Assembly (NCBI GenBank): GCA_963693305.1
Contig: OY855905.1
Coordinates: 48,438,944-48,502,943 of the forward strand
Reading direction: 5' to 3'
DNA length: 64,000 nt
Origin: Meandrina meandrites
Lineage: Eukaryota > Cnidaria > Anthozoa > Scleractinia > Meandrinidae
Shown: positions 12,517 through 23,085 of the stretch, one piece after another
Numbering within the stretch: position 1 is the stretch's first letter
Layout: every line of letters starts with the position of its first letter
Program-made: the position numbers and the translations under genes
Notes under the pieces: model-generated
What the model saw: only the letters and a program-made list of their open reading frames with translations
Database searches by the model: none
Told to the model about the DNA's origin: nothing

Positions 12517-14581
12517 TTAGCGAAGAAAAGCTACAAATACGCACGTCAAAAGAATGACGGCGCTGGCCATTGGCACTGTTGCTTCATTGCAGAGATCCTT
12601 GCTGCAGCAGTAGGCGACACAGTGGTCGACGCAGTTGTCCGTTTTAAGAACATCTTTGCACCACGCTTCAGTATTGGTACAACCTTTGGCGTATATAGAC
12701 CCACCCCAGCTTCTTAACTCTTGCTGAAACTTGGCACAGGTTTGTTGTCCAAGGGAACAAGTCACTTTAGTCTTTCTACTTTCACAGTCATCCCAGTCCC
12801 TGGCACTTAGGCACTGATAACACTTGAGGCAACCTCCTAAAAAGACGAGAAGATCAGATGGTTTATAATTTATTATTGGTGTTATTATTTATGTTCTTGA
12901 ATTCGTCCTTTTGTTGAAAAATCGCGTGACAGCATAGCTGGTTCATGCGTTTGTGAAAACCCATAATATGATTAAATAATCTGAGGCGGATTTTTTTCCT
13001 CTTCCGAAGCGTTACATTTTGATTACAAATGATTCCAAATGATTCCACGAACGTGAATTTTTCATTGGTAGAGAAGTGGGAGGGGCTAAGGCTTGCAACA
13101 TATTTACGGTATTTTTTGTATTTCAGACCCTTGAAATACCACTCTCTTCTAAATATGGAAAGTATTTGAGATAAATACAGCTTAAAAATATTGGGTGTGT
13201 AGCCAGGCATGTTAAAAATTTTAGTAAAAAGAATTTTTAAGAGGTTGACACTGGCTAAAAAATATATTGTTTCGGACGTTTCGGCCACAACTGTTGCCTT
13301 CTTCAGCAAAATATAAAAATGCAAATGTCTAACACCGTCCTGTTAGATTATGTACACGATGTGGAAGGAACTTTCTAGGTGTAATAATAGACTCTACGGT
13401 ATTCTTAATGTTATTGTAAATGTTTGGTAGCGCAATGTGTTCAACTGTGTGGAGCGAGGTCCATTTTAAGAAAGAACAACTGGCGAGCGCCTACACGTAC
13501 CCATGAATAGAAAGTATTCTATTTTACCCGTCGAAAACAGACTGGCTGATGAAAGCTTATATTTTTAAATAATATTTACCCGAGAATGCCTTATACAATT
13601 TTTGTTTGTTTATTTTGAATTTCACAAATTTCTCAAAAGACTGTTGAATCACATCAAGCTATTTGTACTTTTTTCGACAGGCCGCTCTCTTACTCCGTTA
13701 GGCAACTGCAAAACACTTTGAACCGTTATTACTGCAAGATATATTGTACAGGCAAAAAAAAAAATGCGAGTTCTTTGAGGAGTTGCACGCGAAACCAGTG
13801 AGGCGGAACCGTAATGTAACCTTCGTGCTCAGCGTGAAATGATGAACTCGGCTCTTGCATATCTAGTTGCAAATAAGCCATAATTTATACGTCGTACTGT
13901 TTCCTCTCAACACTCTATAACAGAATAAGCACTCTATTAACTGCACCTTGATTTTTGGCGCAAATTTCCTAACAGCCATAAAACAAATATTCCAGCTACA
14001 CTGCACTTTGAAAACCCTTCCTCGACTGTTTCTCGTTTTGCTATTCATTGCTCATTTTGCGTCATTGTGTGCGTGTCCGGTCACAAACACCAATTTTGGG
14101 AAACACTCGATTTTGGACGCCGCCAAGATGAGAACAAAATGCACTGCTTCTAACATGGCCTACATTCTTTACTTGTGGTCTGCCAGTTCTGCGGGTAGAA
14201 ATTTCGCGCAAGTTACAATGCTAAAATAGTTAAATATTTCGATATCACACAGTGCAGTGAATGGCCTCATCTAAACCGAAATCAACCGCGTCATCAAATG
14301 AACTAAAACTTCAATGGAATCCCGATTTCTCGAATCTCCACGAGAAACACAATTGGTTCAGGAAATCGCCGGGGCGTGCGAGAAAGTAATGGTAACATTG
14401 TAATATTCGGCTGTGGAAAGGGAAACGACTTTTAGCTGGAGTCATTCGAAGGCACCAAATCGAGGGTTTCAGAAATCGGCATTTCACAAAAATGTCCAAT
14501 AAAAATTTCGTCAAGTGCAGTGAAAGAAGACTTACCGAGGGAGATACAGGAGAACAAAATGAAAACAAACAGCACTTTCAT
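12517..14581 (-). CDS. Ly6/uPAR three-finger protein A, GPI-anchored (2 exons)
   Basis: Exon 1 is 14581-14536 (MKVLFVFILFSCISL plus one base; donor GTAAGT). Exon 2 is 12836-12517, joined in phase 1, for 121 residues. After the signal peptide comes the Ly6 opening LKCYQC, cysteines spaced as in the LU domain, and the closing CCSKDLCNEA hallmark, then a hydrophobic tail ending VFVAFLR that suits GPI anchoring. An alternative acceptor three bases downstream (12833) would keep frame. A possible polyadenylation signal (AATAAA on this strand) is at 12279-12274. Known: such proteins sit on the outer cell surface and act in adhesion or receptor modulation; this one's partner is unknown. It is the first member of a minus-strand cluster and the most divergent from proteins B and C. 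Confidence 0.85.
13240..13330 (-). mobile_element. PLE 3'-end remnant in the intron of Ly6 gene A
   Basis: On the minus strand this reads as CTGAAGAAGGCAACAG followed by CCGAAACGTCC, the 'stop, GAAGA, GAAACGTC' pattern found at the 3' ends of Penelope-like elements elsewhere in the window. No reverse transcriptase is attached. The rest of the intron (12837-14535) shows nothing else I can name. Confidence 0.5.
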
Positions 14582-15907
14582 CGCGATGAACTCGAAAGGC
14601 ACTCAAAGTCCTTTGCTGTTGCTTCACGTACAGTATATGTTTTGAGACCCCTTTCTGAAGTCGCGTGACACTCTAGTTGCCTCCAGCGCCCGTTTTTATC
14701 GCGTGTAACACGTGACAAAGTCACGTGTAATGTCTGTAAATGTGGTACGAAAGAATGCGACATGGAAGTGACTGAGAGCAAATTAAAGAGGTTTCTCGGT
14801 CAAAGCAAAGAGTTTTCACTCCGCTTACTAGTACATATTTAAGCTTGGAGGAAATAAATCGAATTGTTGGATAATAAGAAAGGGCTAAAACGTAGTAAAA
14901 CCGAAAAGAAAGCGAAAACTTCATTATCGCTTCACTGATCTTTCAGCTAACAGATCAGTGAAGTTCTTGTTTATTTATGTCGTCATGAGCTCTCAAGGGT
15001 TGACCTATTGAAAGAAATATATTGAATTGAATTGCGCGAAAGGTTGTGTCTGGAACTCAAATGAACCCAAACATAACATGTTAACTATCACAGAAAGGAT
15101 TTCCAGCGGAAAATAGTTCGAGTTATATCGTGAGCTCGGCGCAGGAGGCTAGATCTAGACCGACCGTCAGAGAATTGAGGTAAGAAAGTATGCATCTTAA
15201 ACAAAGCGGGACAACCAGATGAGATGTGACATGTGCTGAAATTTAGCTTGCACGTTTCTTTTTAAAATTAGTTTTCTTTTTTGTCTATGAAGCAAGACAA
15301 CTAAAACTACTAAGATAGGCTATGTGTTGCTTCTTTGGGTGCAATTTTGATTGCATCACGAAAATGTTTTCACTTAATTCGTAACGCCCAACGTACTACG
15401 GCTGTGGCGAAAAGAAATGCGTACATAAAATTCGTCTTTTTGAACGTTTTGTTTCCCAAATAAAATTGCCTAAATTAATGTCATCTCTTTTATCCTTCGT
15501 GAACATGTTTCGTGCCAGTGTTTTATTTTCAGCCAAAGTTATTTTGTATACATTGTCCAACATTCCAACCGACAACAGCGGAGACAGCGTGTAATTTATT
15601 TATTTGTAACTGTTATGATTTCCTTTTGCGCTTTCTTTCAAAGATTATTGTCACGTTCGTGGATGAGTAATGGGCCAACCTATTGCGAAATTACTTTGGT
15701 ATAAGTATATTATTAGATGACGTATATTGAGACCCCCATATAAACAGCAATGAAAGCTCAAATGGTAAAAATATTTCATTTTTAGTTTTCTACAACGGTC
15801 TTTGGGGGTAGTTCAAGTAAAGAGAATTATATTGCTGTAATGGGCCCTGATTTTCATGCAAAATGAGCAGCAACGTCTACCAGGAGAGATCAGAAGAGCT
15901 TTAGCAA

Positions 15908-15930
15908 GGGGGGGGGGGGGGGGGGGGGGG
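15908..15930. repeat. Poly-G tract (G23)
   Basis: Twenty-three consecutive G bases, the longest of five similar runs in the window. Proline-rich reading frames across it are artefacts. Confidence 0.85.
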
Positions 15931-16534
15931 AGATAGGTAGGAGCAGTGAAAAGATAGCGGTGCTCCTCCCACTGCCTCTTCAGCTGTTCCAGCATCCCAT
16001 GTCCTGTAAAAGTTATGATGATCCTGATGTAGCAGAGACTATGACTATACATTCGAAAGAAAAGACCGAAACTGAACACTCAAGCGGACTCTATTCGCGC
16101 GAAACGTTTTATTTAATGCGCGCTAATCATGCTTTATGACATTATATTTTTCTTTTTCACACTTCCAATTTTTTTTGTGCATATTTATGTTAATTTTTTT
16201 ACATTTCACTTTTGATAATGAAGGCATGATGTCGTCGAAACGTCAAGTCACTTTTCTCTCGTTGATTGTCTTGTTAAAATATAATATTGATCGGTATCGG
16301 CCAAAAGATGACCAATCGATAGTCACAAAAAATAATTTCATCGATTGAGCGGCCTTATACGAATCATTTTCTCTATATCCCCTTCCATAACTCCTCCCGC
16401 GTACAGATGTCTTAAAGGAAACCAACAATGTCATAACAATGATACCTCATTTTCTTCATAATCAGTCATATAATCCGTATAAATTAATAAAATTGTGCAG
16501 ATCGTAATCATTCTTCTGTAAATCCACTTCAAAA

Positions 16535-16610
16535 ACGCACCATTTATCGCAAGTCGCCGCCATCTTTGAGTTACGCACCATTTATCGCAAGTCGCCGCCA
16601 TCTTTGAGTT
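16535..16610. repeat. 38-bp direct tandem duplication
   Basis: Two perfect adjacent copies (16535-16572, 16573-16610) of a unit starting ACGCACCATTTATCGC and containing CGCCGCCATCTTTGAG. Confidence 0.95.
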
Positions 16611-17305
16611 ACGCAATGAGTTGTAGGAGTGATGGCGTTTCACAACTCCCCCGTCGCGCGAAGTTTAAATTTCTTTCGTTCAAAAAATGCAAACAATGAG
16701 GAATATGCCGCATTGTTGCGCCTTTGGGTGTTGAGATCAAAAATAAAAATTGCTCCAGTATAACTCTTTACAGTTTCCTAAGGAAGCAAAAGCTGAGAAA
16801 AAAGTGGATAAATACGGTCAACCGAACGACTTCGCCGGTTTTGGCAAGTTCAGAATGAGAAGATCTGCTCATGTGCCTTTTAGGTATCCGCTGTGCCTTT
16901 CAAGCGGTAGGGGAGAGATGTGAAAACACTTTTTGGTGTCTGATATACAATCCAAACGCAGTTCAGTAATCTTTTGCAGTTGCAGCTTCAGTGTTATACC
17001 ACAGTGAGACCAGGCTCACTTCATGAGAACTCGGTCAAAATGGCGGTGGCAAAATTGTAAGGATTTGCATAAAACATCCCACACAAAAATGGCTTAAATT
17101 ATTTTTTAAGTAAAAACTACGCTGTTTCCACCTCGATCCAGGCCAGTTATCTGAACGTTTCTCTGCTATCAGTTTAAAAAACTGCCATTTCTCAGCTGAC
17201 AGTTAAAATTTTGGCCAATTCTCAGCTATCAGTTAACTCCATGCACACCCTCCTTATTCTTTTTGGTATAAATAAATGTTGTTTTCGTTGTTGTCAGTCT
17301 TATCA

Positions 17306-17460
17306 AGCCCTGAAAACGATAGAGGTAGGTTATGTTTTACGCATAGGCTCGATTCCCACCGCTCATATTTACCGCAATGTACATCCGTAAGACACTACCT
17401 CTCTGGAACCTCTATTTTCATTCGCCCACTGTAAACACTACCTCTATCGTTTTCAGGGCT
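17306..17460. mobile_element. MITE with 22-bp terminal inverted repeats
   Basis: A 155-bp element. Its ends AGCCCTGAAAACGATAGAGG (17306 on) and the complementary CCTCTATCGTTTTCAGGGCT (ending 17460) pair perfectly over 22 bases. The interior has no coding capacity. The transposon family is not recognised. Confidence 0.8.
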
Positions 17461-17632
17461 AGGGGCATTGTTGTAACCTGTTATCTATTGTTTTAAGAAC
17501 CAGTGAAGTAACTCGTTCCGAGAGTTAGTGGAAGACCCATGTACATACCTGGAGTCAAACCTTCCCAAAATTCTAAACTGAACGCGAACGTTCATGAAAC
17601 AACAAAGATCTACCAAAGTTACATAACCAAAG

Positions 17633-18242
17633 TGTTATGAAGCGTAATATTATTTTAAGAATAGAGTATTTTTACCTCATGGCCTATTATTTCTAATTTT
17701 ATAGTTACCGTGGGAATTTTAAGTGCCGGACAGCCCGCACAGAGACTTTAAGTTGTTGGTCTTAGTTTGTTAAGAGCTAAGCTCTGAACAATAGTTTCCA
17801 TCGGTGGTCATGTTTGGGTTTGTCTACTGACCTTGGTTTGGACCTCCGTAAAGGTTCCTGTTATAGTCTCTTGTTCTATTAGTTTTAGTTCTTCCGAGTT
17901 TGTCATTGGTCGTTTACTCTTTGTGTTGGTTTTTCATGTAGGTCTGTTTGTATTCGCTTCCTTAAGTAAGTCTCAGAATTGTCTCAAGTTTTCCAAGGTC
18001 ACCCAGATTCATACCAAAACATGTCTACAATTTTGCTATATAGTTGATGAGCCTTCACGATTAAAGTTAGAAGAAGAGAAGAGAAGAAGAGAAGAAGTAG
18101 TTGCCAGAAGTAGTCAGTAGTAAGCAGTAAGAAGAAGACAGCAAAAGACTGTAGTTGGCTAAAAGACAATAAAGAAAAAAAAAAGACGATTTCTACAGAG
18201 TCCTGGTTACCTCTCGCGGCTAATTCCCCGAACTTTCCAACA
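17633..18242 (+). mobile_element. Probable solo LTR
   Basis: A 610-bp insertion with TGTT...AACA ends and an internal AATAAAG near 18169 that could serve as an LTR polyadenylation signal. It is bounded by an 18-base direct repeat, AAAGTTACATAACCAAAG, at 17615-17632 and 18243-18260. No protease, RT or integrase coding is present. The flanking repeat is much longer than the 4-6 bases usual for LTR retrotransposons, so another insertion type remains possible. Confidence 0.6.
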
Positions 18243-18260
18243 AAAGTTACATAACCAAAG

Positions 18261-19312
18261 TAAGGTGTAAATGATCCCACATTACAAAGAGTTTTCTGGA
18301 TTTAGGTACTGGAGTGATTTCTCTGGAGATGCAGAGAGGAAAAGCAAGAATATTTGTTTATATCCTAGACAGGCCTGCACCATTCAATAAAATTATATAC
18401 AATCTTAGTGTCTGCGCGTTTATTATACGTTTGTGATCAACCTACTGTAAAATGGGTTTGATTGTCGGTAAGGCCCAGGTCCCTCTTTACAACTGTCCGA
18501 AATGTACAGCATAGTTGCGACGGTCCTTTACCTTGCAAATTAATTAATGGACAAATACTTAAAAAAAGACTATTAACAACCAGTTACCGATCGTATTGTC
18601 TGATTGATTCTGTTGTTTTTACCAATTCTATTTTTTAGATTGTTTATCATGATAAGTTTGCCGAGCCCGTAGGGGGGTCTGTGGGTATTCCCCCCCAGAA
18701 AATTTTGAAAAAAATGGTTATCTGAGGCCGCATTTCGTGCATTTTGAAGACAGTTTGTAGGAAACAAGCCATATAAAGGTGAAGGTAGCAAAGACAATAA
18801 TTCTGGTACATTTTTAAATTCAAAACGTAGTTTTAGAAACAGAACCTTGTAAACATAATTTACAATTTATTTAACTAACAATGACGGCAGTTCTTTTAAA
18901 GGAAGACTGGAAAAAGATAGATATCTTTATTTCGTCGTCAAATGGTAATTACATAAATCAGCCAGAGTTGGTTTGCTGACTATGAACGGCATAAGTTAGA
19001 ATGTATCGTTAAAATTAACCTAGAAACCCACAACTTGGTCACAAATATGCCACACTTCAAATGGTGGACCCATTAAATGTAAATAGACGAACTTTAGAAA
19101 TGCCATTTCCCTTTACTTATTTGTTTATTTATTTTTATACTTTTTTCACAAGGAGCGGACTTCCAAGGCTCGTGGGAGGGGGGGGGGGGGGGGGGACGCA
19201 CCCGTCGCACCCCTTCCGGCTACGGGGCTGGATTATTATTCAGAAATTCCCGCTTTAGATCGGTCTCATTTAATATTCATAATTCACGGGCCGATTACTT
19301 TCCGAAAATGTG
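18261..19312. other. Intergenic stretch, no gene seen
   Basis: AT-rich sequence with no coherent exon or RNA gene. It contains an 18-base G run (19178-19195) and a C/G-rich patch near 18670-18697. Confidence 0.4.
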
Positions 19313-19832
19313 TTAAAGTGCATATGATGCGAATTTTTTAATGCATATTTTCAATCTTTGAAATCTCAAAGAAAATATCTGAAAGTTTGAGATTATGGGG
19401 AAAAAATTGACAATTTTATAGCTCATGAAAGTTACCGCATTTTGCTCTCAAAAATGGTCTTCGAATCGCGCGGTTAAACTACCTCGTGACGTCACTTTGG
19501 TTGCAGACTTCATCGTAATCCTGGTCTGTTTCTTCTCTACTACCTTCACTACCAGGAGAGCCGTACGAAACGCTAAATTCAGACTCGTCACTATACATTT
19601 TTTCTGTGTTTGAGAGAGATTCACTGAGACACGCGGAGTGTAATCTAAACTTTGCAACCAACGTGGCGTCAAAACTCCATCAAGTCTCCAGACACTTCTC
19701 AGTCGTCAAATTCGAACTTTGGGCGGCCTCGGATTTTTCGCCCTTTAACACTATTCGCTTTTCGGCATTTCGAAAAGTACATATAACAAGCTACAAAATA
19801 ACGCAAAAAATTTTTTTCACTTCATAGATGTT
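19313..19832. mobile_element. Diverged copy of the TTAA-flanked MITE family
   Basis: The start (TTAA then AGTGCATATGATG) and the interior (CTCAAAAATGGTC, GAATCGCGCGGT, TGACGTCACTTTGGT) match the element at 31225-31777. The right end is decayed, so the boundary is approximate. Confidence 0.6.
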
Positions 19833-20138
19833 CACTAGCGAAAACGCTTTGATGCAAGGTACGACATTTTTGCTTTAATTGTTTTAAGATTATATAATCC
19901 CATCTCATCTTATTTTATCTTATTTTATTGACAAAAAGGCTAACAGAGGCATGGCAAAGTATCAATAATGTAACCTTAACTGAACCCTTTATTATGGATA
20001 ACTGACTTACAAAAAAACATAATTGGCAGATTATATAAACTGAGTAAATAAGATCCTTCAAGTTCTTAACGACAACGTAAACTTTCTTAAAACAAAAAAA
20101 AAAGCTTCTTCTGTTCTGGCGACGTCTCATCAGTCATC

Positions 20139-22358
20139 TCAATGCAGCAAGGCCACCATAGCGCATGCGACGACGACGATGGCGCTGACCATTTTTAGTG
20201 TGGCAGCATTGCACAGATCCCCAGAGCAACAGTTGATTTTACACTCTCCTTTGCCCTTACAAAAGTCGATCTTGTCGGTGGCATCGCACAATGCAGCGGT
20301 CAAACATCCTTTTTCAAAGGCTTCAACGGATGCACCTTCACCTTTAACATCTGCATGGCCCTTGTAACAGCGATCAAAACTGGCAGGACAATCCATTTCT
20401 TTCTTGACGTCTGCACAGTCATCCCAACTTTTGGTGCTCACACAAAGGTAACATTTTAAGCCATAACCTGGGAGGAAGACAATGTAGAAAAGATATACCA
20501 TCATTTATTTACCCATAAAAAATCAATAAAGCTCTATAAACTTTCATTAATTTTCAGCTGCAAGTGACGTTTAAATTTTAAATTAAGAATTGACAAGATT
20601 ACTGAAATCAGCTAAGAGATTTCCACAACAGCTCTAACTGAAACATAAGTGACAGCTAACACCACATATCGCAAGAAATATCATCCAATGTTGTTCAGTA
20701 CCAGAAATTGTATGCATGGAAGTAAAAACACTGGCAGAACAATAGGTATCCTACACTAAAAATTAAAATTTGCAAAAAAAAAACTGTCTTTGTGTTTTGA
20801 TAGTAAATTATAGTTTCGCATCCTCTAGCTCCAGAAAAAAAAAATCCTCTAGCTCCAGAACTTATTAGAACCGCAACCGAATTAGAAAACTGGAGTGAAT
20901 TTCTTCTCAGTTGCCTACATGAATTCATATCACAAAGAAAATGCTTTTCTTCTTAAAAAGGTTCCGAATTAGAAAACTGGAGTGAATTTCTTCTCAGTTG
21001 CCTACATGAATTCATATCACAAAGAAAATGCTTTTCTGCTTAAAAAGGTTCCGGAATATTGCGTCCAAAGGACGCCTCGCTGAGCTAATAACTTCTAAAT
21101 AACTTATTGCAAACAAGGTTGCAGTCAGAAGTTGTTGTTGACTTTGTGAAGCTAGTAGCCTATGCTAGAAGCCATAAAATTGTCTATGGAGATTTTTCTC
21201 ACTTTACCGCTCTCAGTCATACGAGCGAAAGTTTGGAACAATCCGATTTTTTTCCTAAAGATTTGTTAAATAGCTGATCGAAATTAACAGAAATAAATCC
21301 AAACTCATGAAGCTTGATAGCCTGCGAATACAGCCGCCTCTCACTCGCAGCGGGAGCGAGTGAGAGGCGGCTTAGTTTATGTATTCGCAGGCTAGAAGCT
21401 TCACGGCAAACGTTTAATTGTCAGCGACGAAAATCTTCCAACTCGGTAATCAATATATTTTTGGCGCTGGCTACTGGTAAACACTAAACATGATATTTTC
21501 TGTCGTTTTCGCGACATATAATATTCAAGGGGATCGGACGTTCTAGTTATAATCTATTCGTTTAAATTTTCACAGTAGTTATTCGTAAAAATGGTTTCTC
21601 TTATTTAAGCGAAGACGGAAAACAAGTCTAGCGACAAAACGTTTCTATTTTACCAAACCGATTTTCTCGCCGCCTTAGGTCGCTAAAACCACTTGCAAGT
21701 AAAATTACCATTCGCTATGCAATTTTTGAGCGAAACGTAACGCTAAAAATTCAATGATTTTTCATATAAACATCTGATAAACATCTGATATTATGAATGG
21801 CAACACTGTTCAGAGGAAAAAAATATCACCTTTCGCTGTACAGTTTTTGAGTGAAACGTAGCACTAAATCTCCAAAGCCGAAGCATGGTTTTACATTTTC
21901 AATTGCGTTGGGGACACTTGAAAAAAAACTTGTTTGCAAATCTACCAAAACAGGTCCAGACGCCATTTAAGCTGTGAATCCATCGAATTATGGTGTATCT
22001 TGTTCACTTGGGCGCTGGGAGATGCCATTAATAAGTGCTAAAATATCGTAATTCTTGTCGGTTACTAGTGCAAAAGTTCAAATTTTCTCTTTCTCCTCGC
22101 ATACTGCACATCGTCCAAGCTGATCGGTATATGCGTAAACCAAAATATTCCAAAAAAATAAATTCATTCTCAATTCGCACGAAGATATGAACACTCGTAA
22201 AGATGTGCATTCCAACTAACCCAGCTATAACAGTTTTTATCCCCGAAATCAGTCTCCAAACATGTGAAAGTGGCTCACATAAAAATGGTATTGTGCATGA
22301 TTGGTAACTTACCGACAGAGATGCAAAGAAGGACAACAAGTCCAAAAAGCAATTTCAT
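20139..22358 (-). CDS. Ly6/uPAR three-finger protein B, GPI-anchored (2 exons)
   Basis: Exon 1 is 22358-22313 (signal peptide MKLLFGLVVLLCISV, donor GTAAGT) and exon 2 is 20467-20139 (acceptor CCCAG), phase 1, for 124 residues. The mature part opens GLKCYLC, carries cysteine pairs typical of the LU fold and ends CCSGDLCNAA plus a hydrophobic tail (VVVACAMVALLH) expected to be replaced by a GPI anchor. A possible polyadenylation signal lies at 19929-19924. It is the close paralogue of protein C (46224-48581): I count 18 differences over 109 aligned residues, all cysteines conserved, and exon lengths are identical. A surface location is inferred from the leader and tail; ligand unknown. The open frame continues upstream of exon 2 into the intron, but that extension lacks a signal peptide. 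Confidence 0.9.
20877..21050. repeat. 87-bp tandem duplication in the intron of Ly6 gene B
   Basis: Two copies (20877-20963, 20964-21050), both starting CCGAATTAGAAAACTGG, with one visible mismatch. The short phrase TCCTCTAGCTCCAGAA is doubled just before them. Confidence 0.95.
21318..21394. mobile_element. 77-bp palindromic MITE
   Basis: Arms start TAGCCTGCGAATACA and pair with the complementary right arm; GCCGCCTCTCACTCGC is also mirrored. The same arm sequence occurs near 9609, so this is a repeat family. It lies in the intron of Ly6 gene B (20468-22312), which otherwise shows nothing nameable. Confidence 0.8.
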
Positions 22359-23085
22359 CTTGAAAGGCGAATGACTCTTCTTACAAGCTGTCTTTCTTGA
22401 AACGGCGTGGTTTGGTTCCAGATAAACTCAACTACGTATTATTTACAGAATGCCTTTTTTATAGCGAGCCAATTAAAGCGGGGGATTCAAGTAACGAGAC
22501 ATTTTTTAACCAATCAGCTTCTAATGAAGGGCATCTCATGTCTGAGCTTTTTGCGACATTGCGTTCTTGGAAAGAGATCACTTTTTCTGAGAATTGTTCT
22601 GAGGGGGAACTCAAACAAAGAAAATAAAACAAATATGCCAAAAAATCAGCAAAAAACGAAAATCATGAACAGTAATCGCTGTAGAGTAATAAGCTGTTTG
22701 ATCTTATCAATTTTTTTCCTCTGACGATCGATCTTCAAAAGATCGTCTTAGACTTTGTTTCTTGGAATTTATTCAACAACGAAGAATGCAAGTGGAGAAT
22801 TGACATAAATCGGTAAACAAACATACGTTATTCTCGGAAACACTCATTAGAATGAAAGGGATTTTTTTCTCGGAATTACATAGGACTGGACTGGAATCCA
22901 CAGGACAGGTCGGGCGTCGTATGCTCCGTATACTTTATTATATTGTTCTTGTTTTTTTTATAAGAATTTTTTTTGTCTACGTTTTTTTTTATTTCTAGCT
23001 TCTACTTAGCTAAGGTAAACACGCAATACAACATCACATTCAGTGAAAACAGCATTCAGGTTTTAGATGTAGGAAAACGATTAGA

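Larger units (their letters stand above)
14582..17305. other. Intergenic stretch upstream of Ly6 gene A
   Basis: No convincing gene. The first 200 bases are the promoter side of gene A and share GAACTCgAAAGGC and GCGTGACACT with the upstream regions at 26.64 and 48.6 kb. Further along are a G23 run (15908-15930), a 38-bp tandem duplication (16535-16610) and a possible PLE tail (TCGTCGAAACGTCAAG, 16233-16248). Confidence 0.5.
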
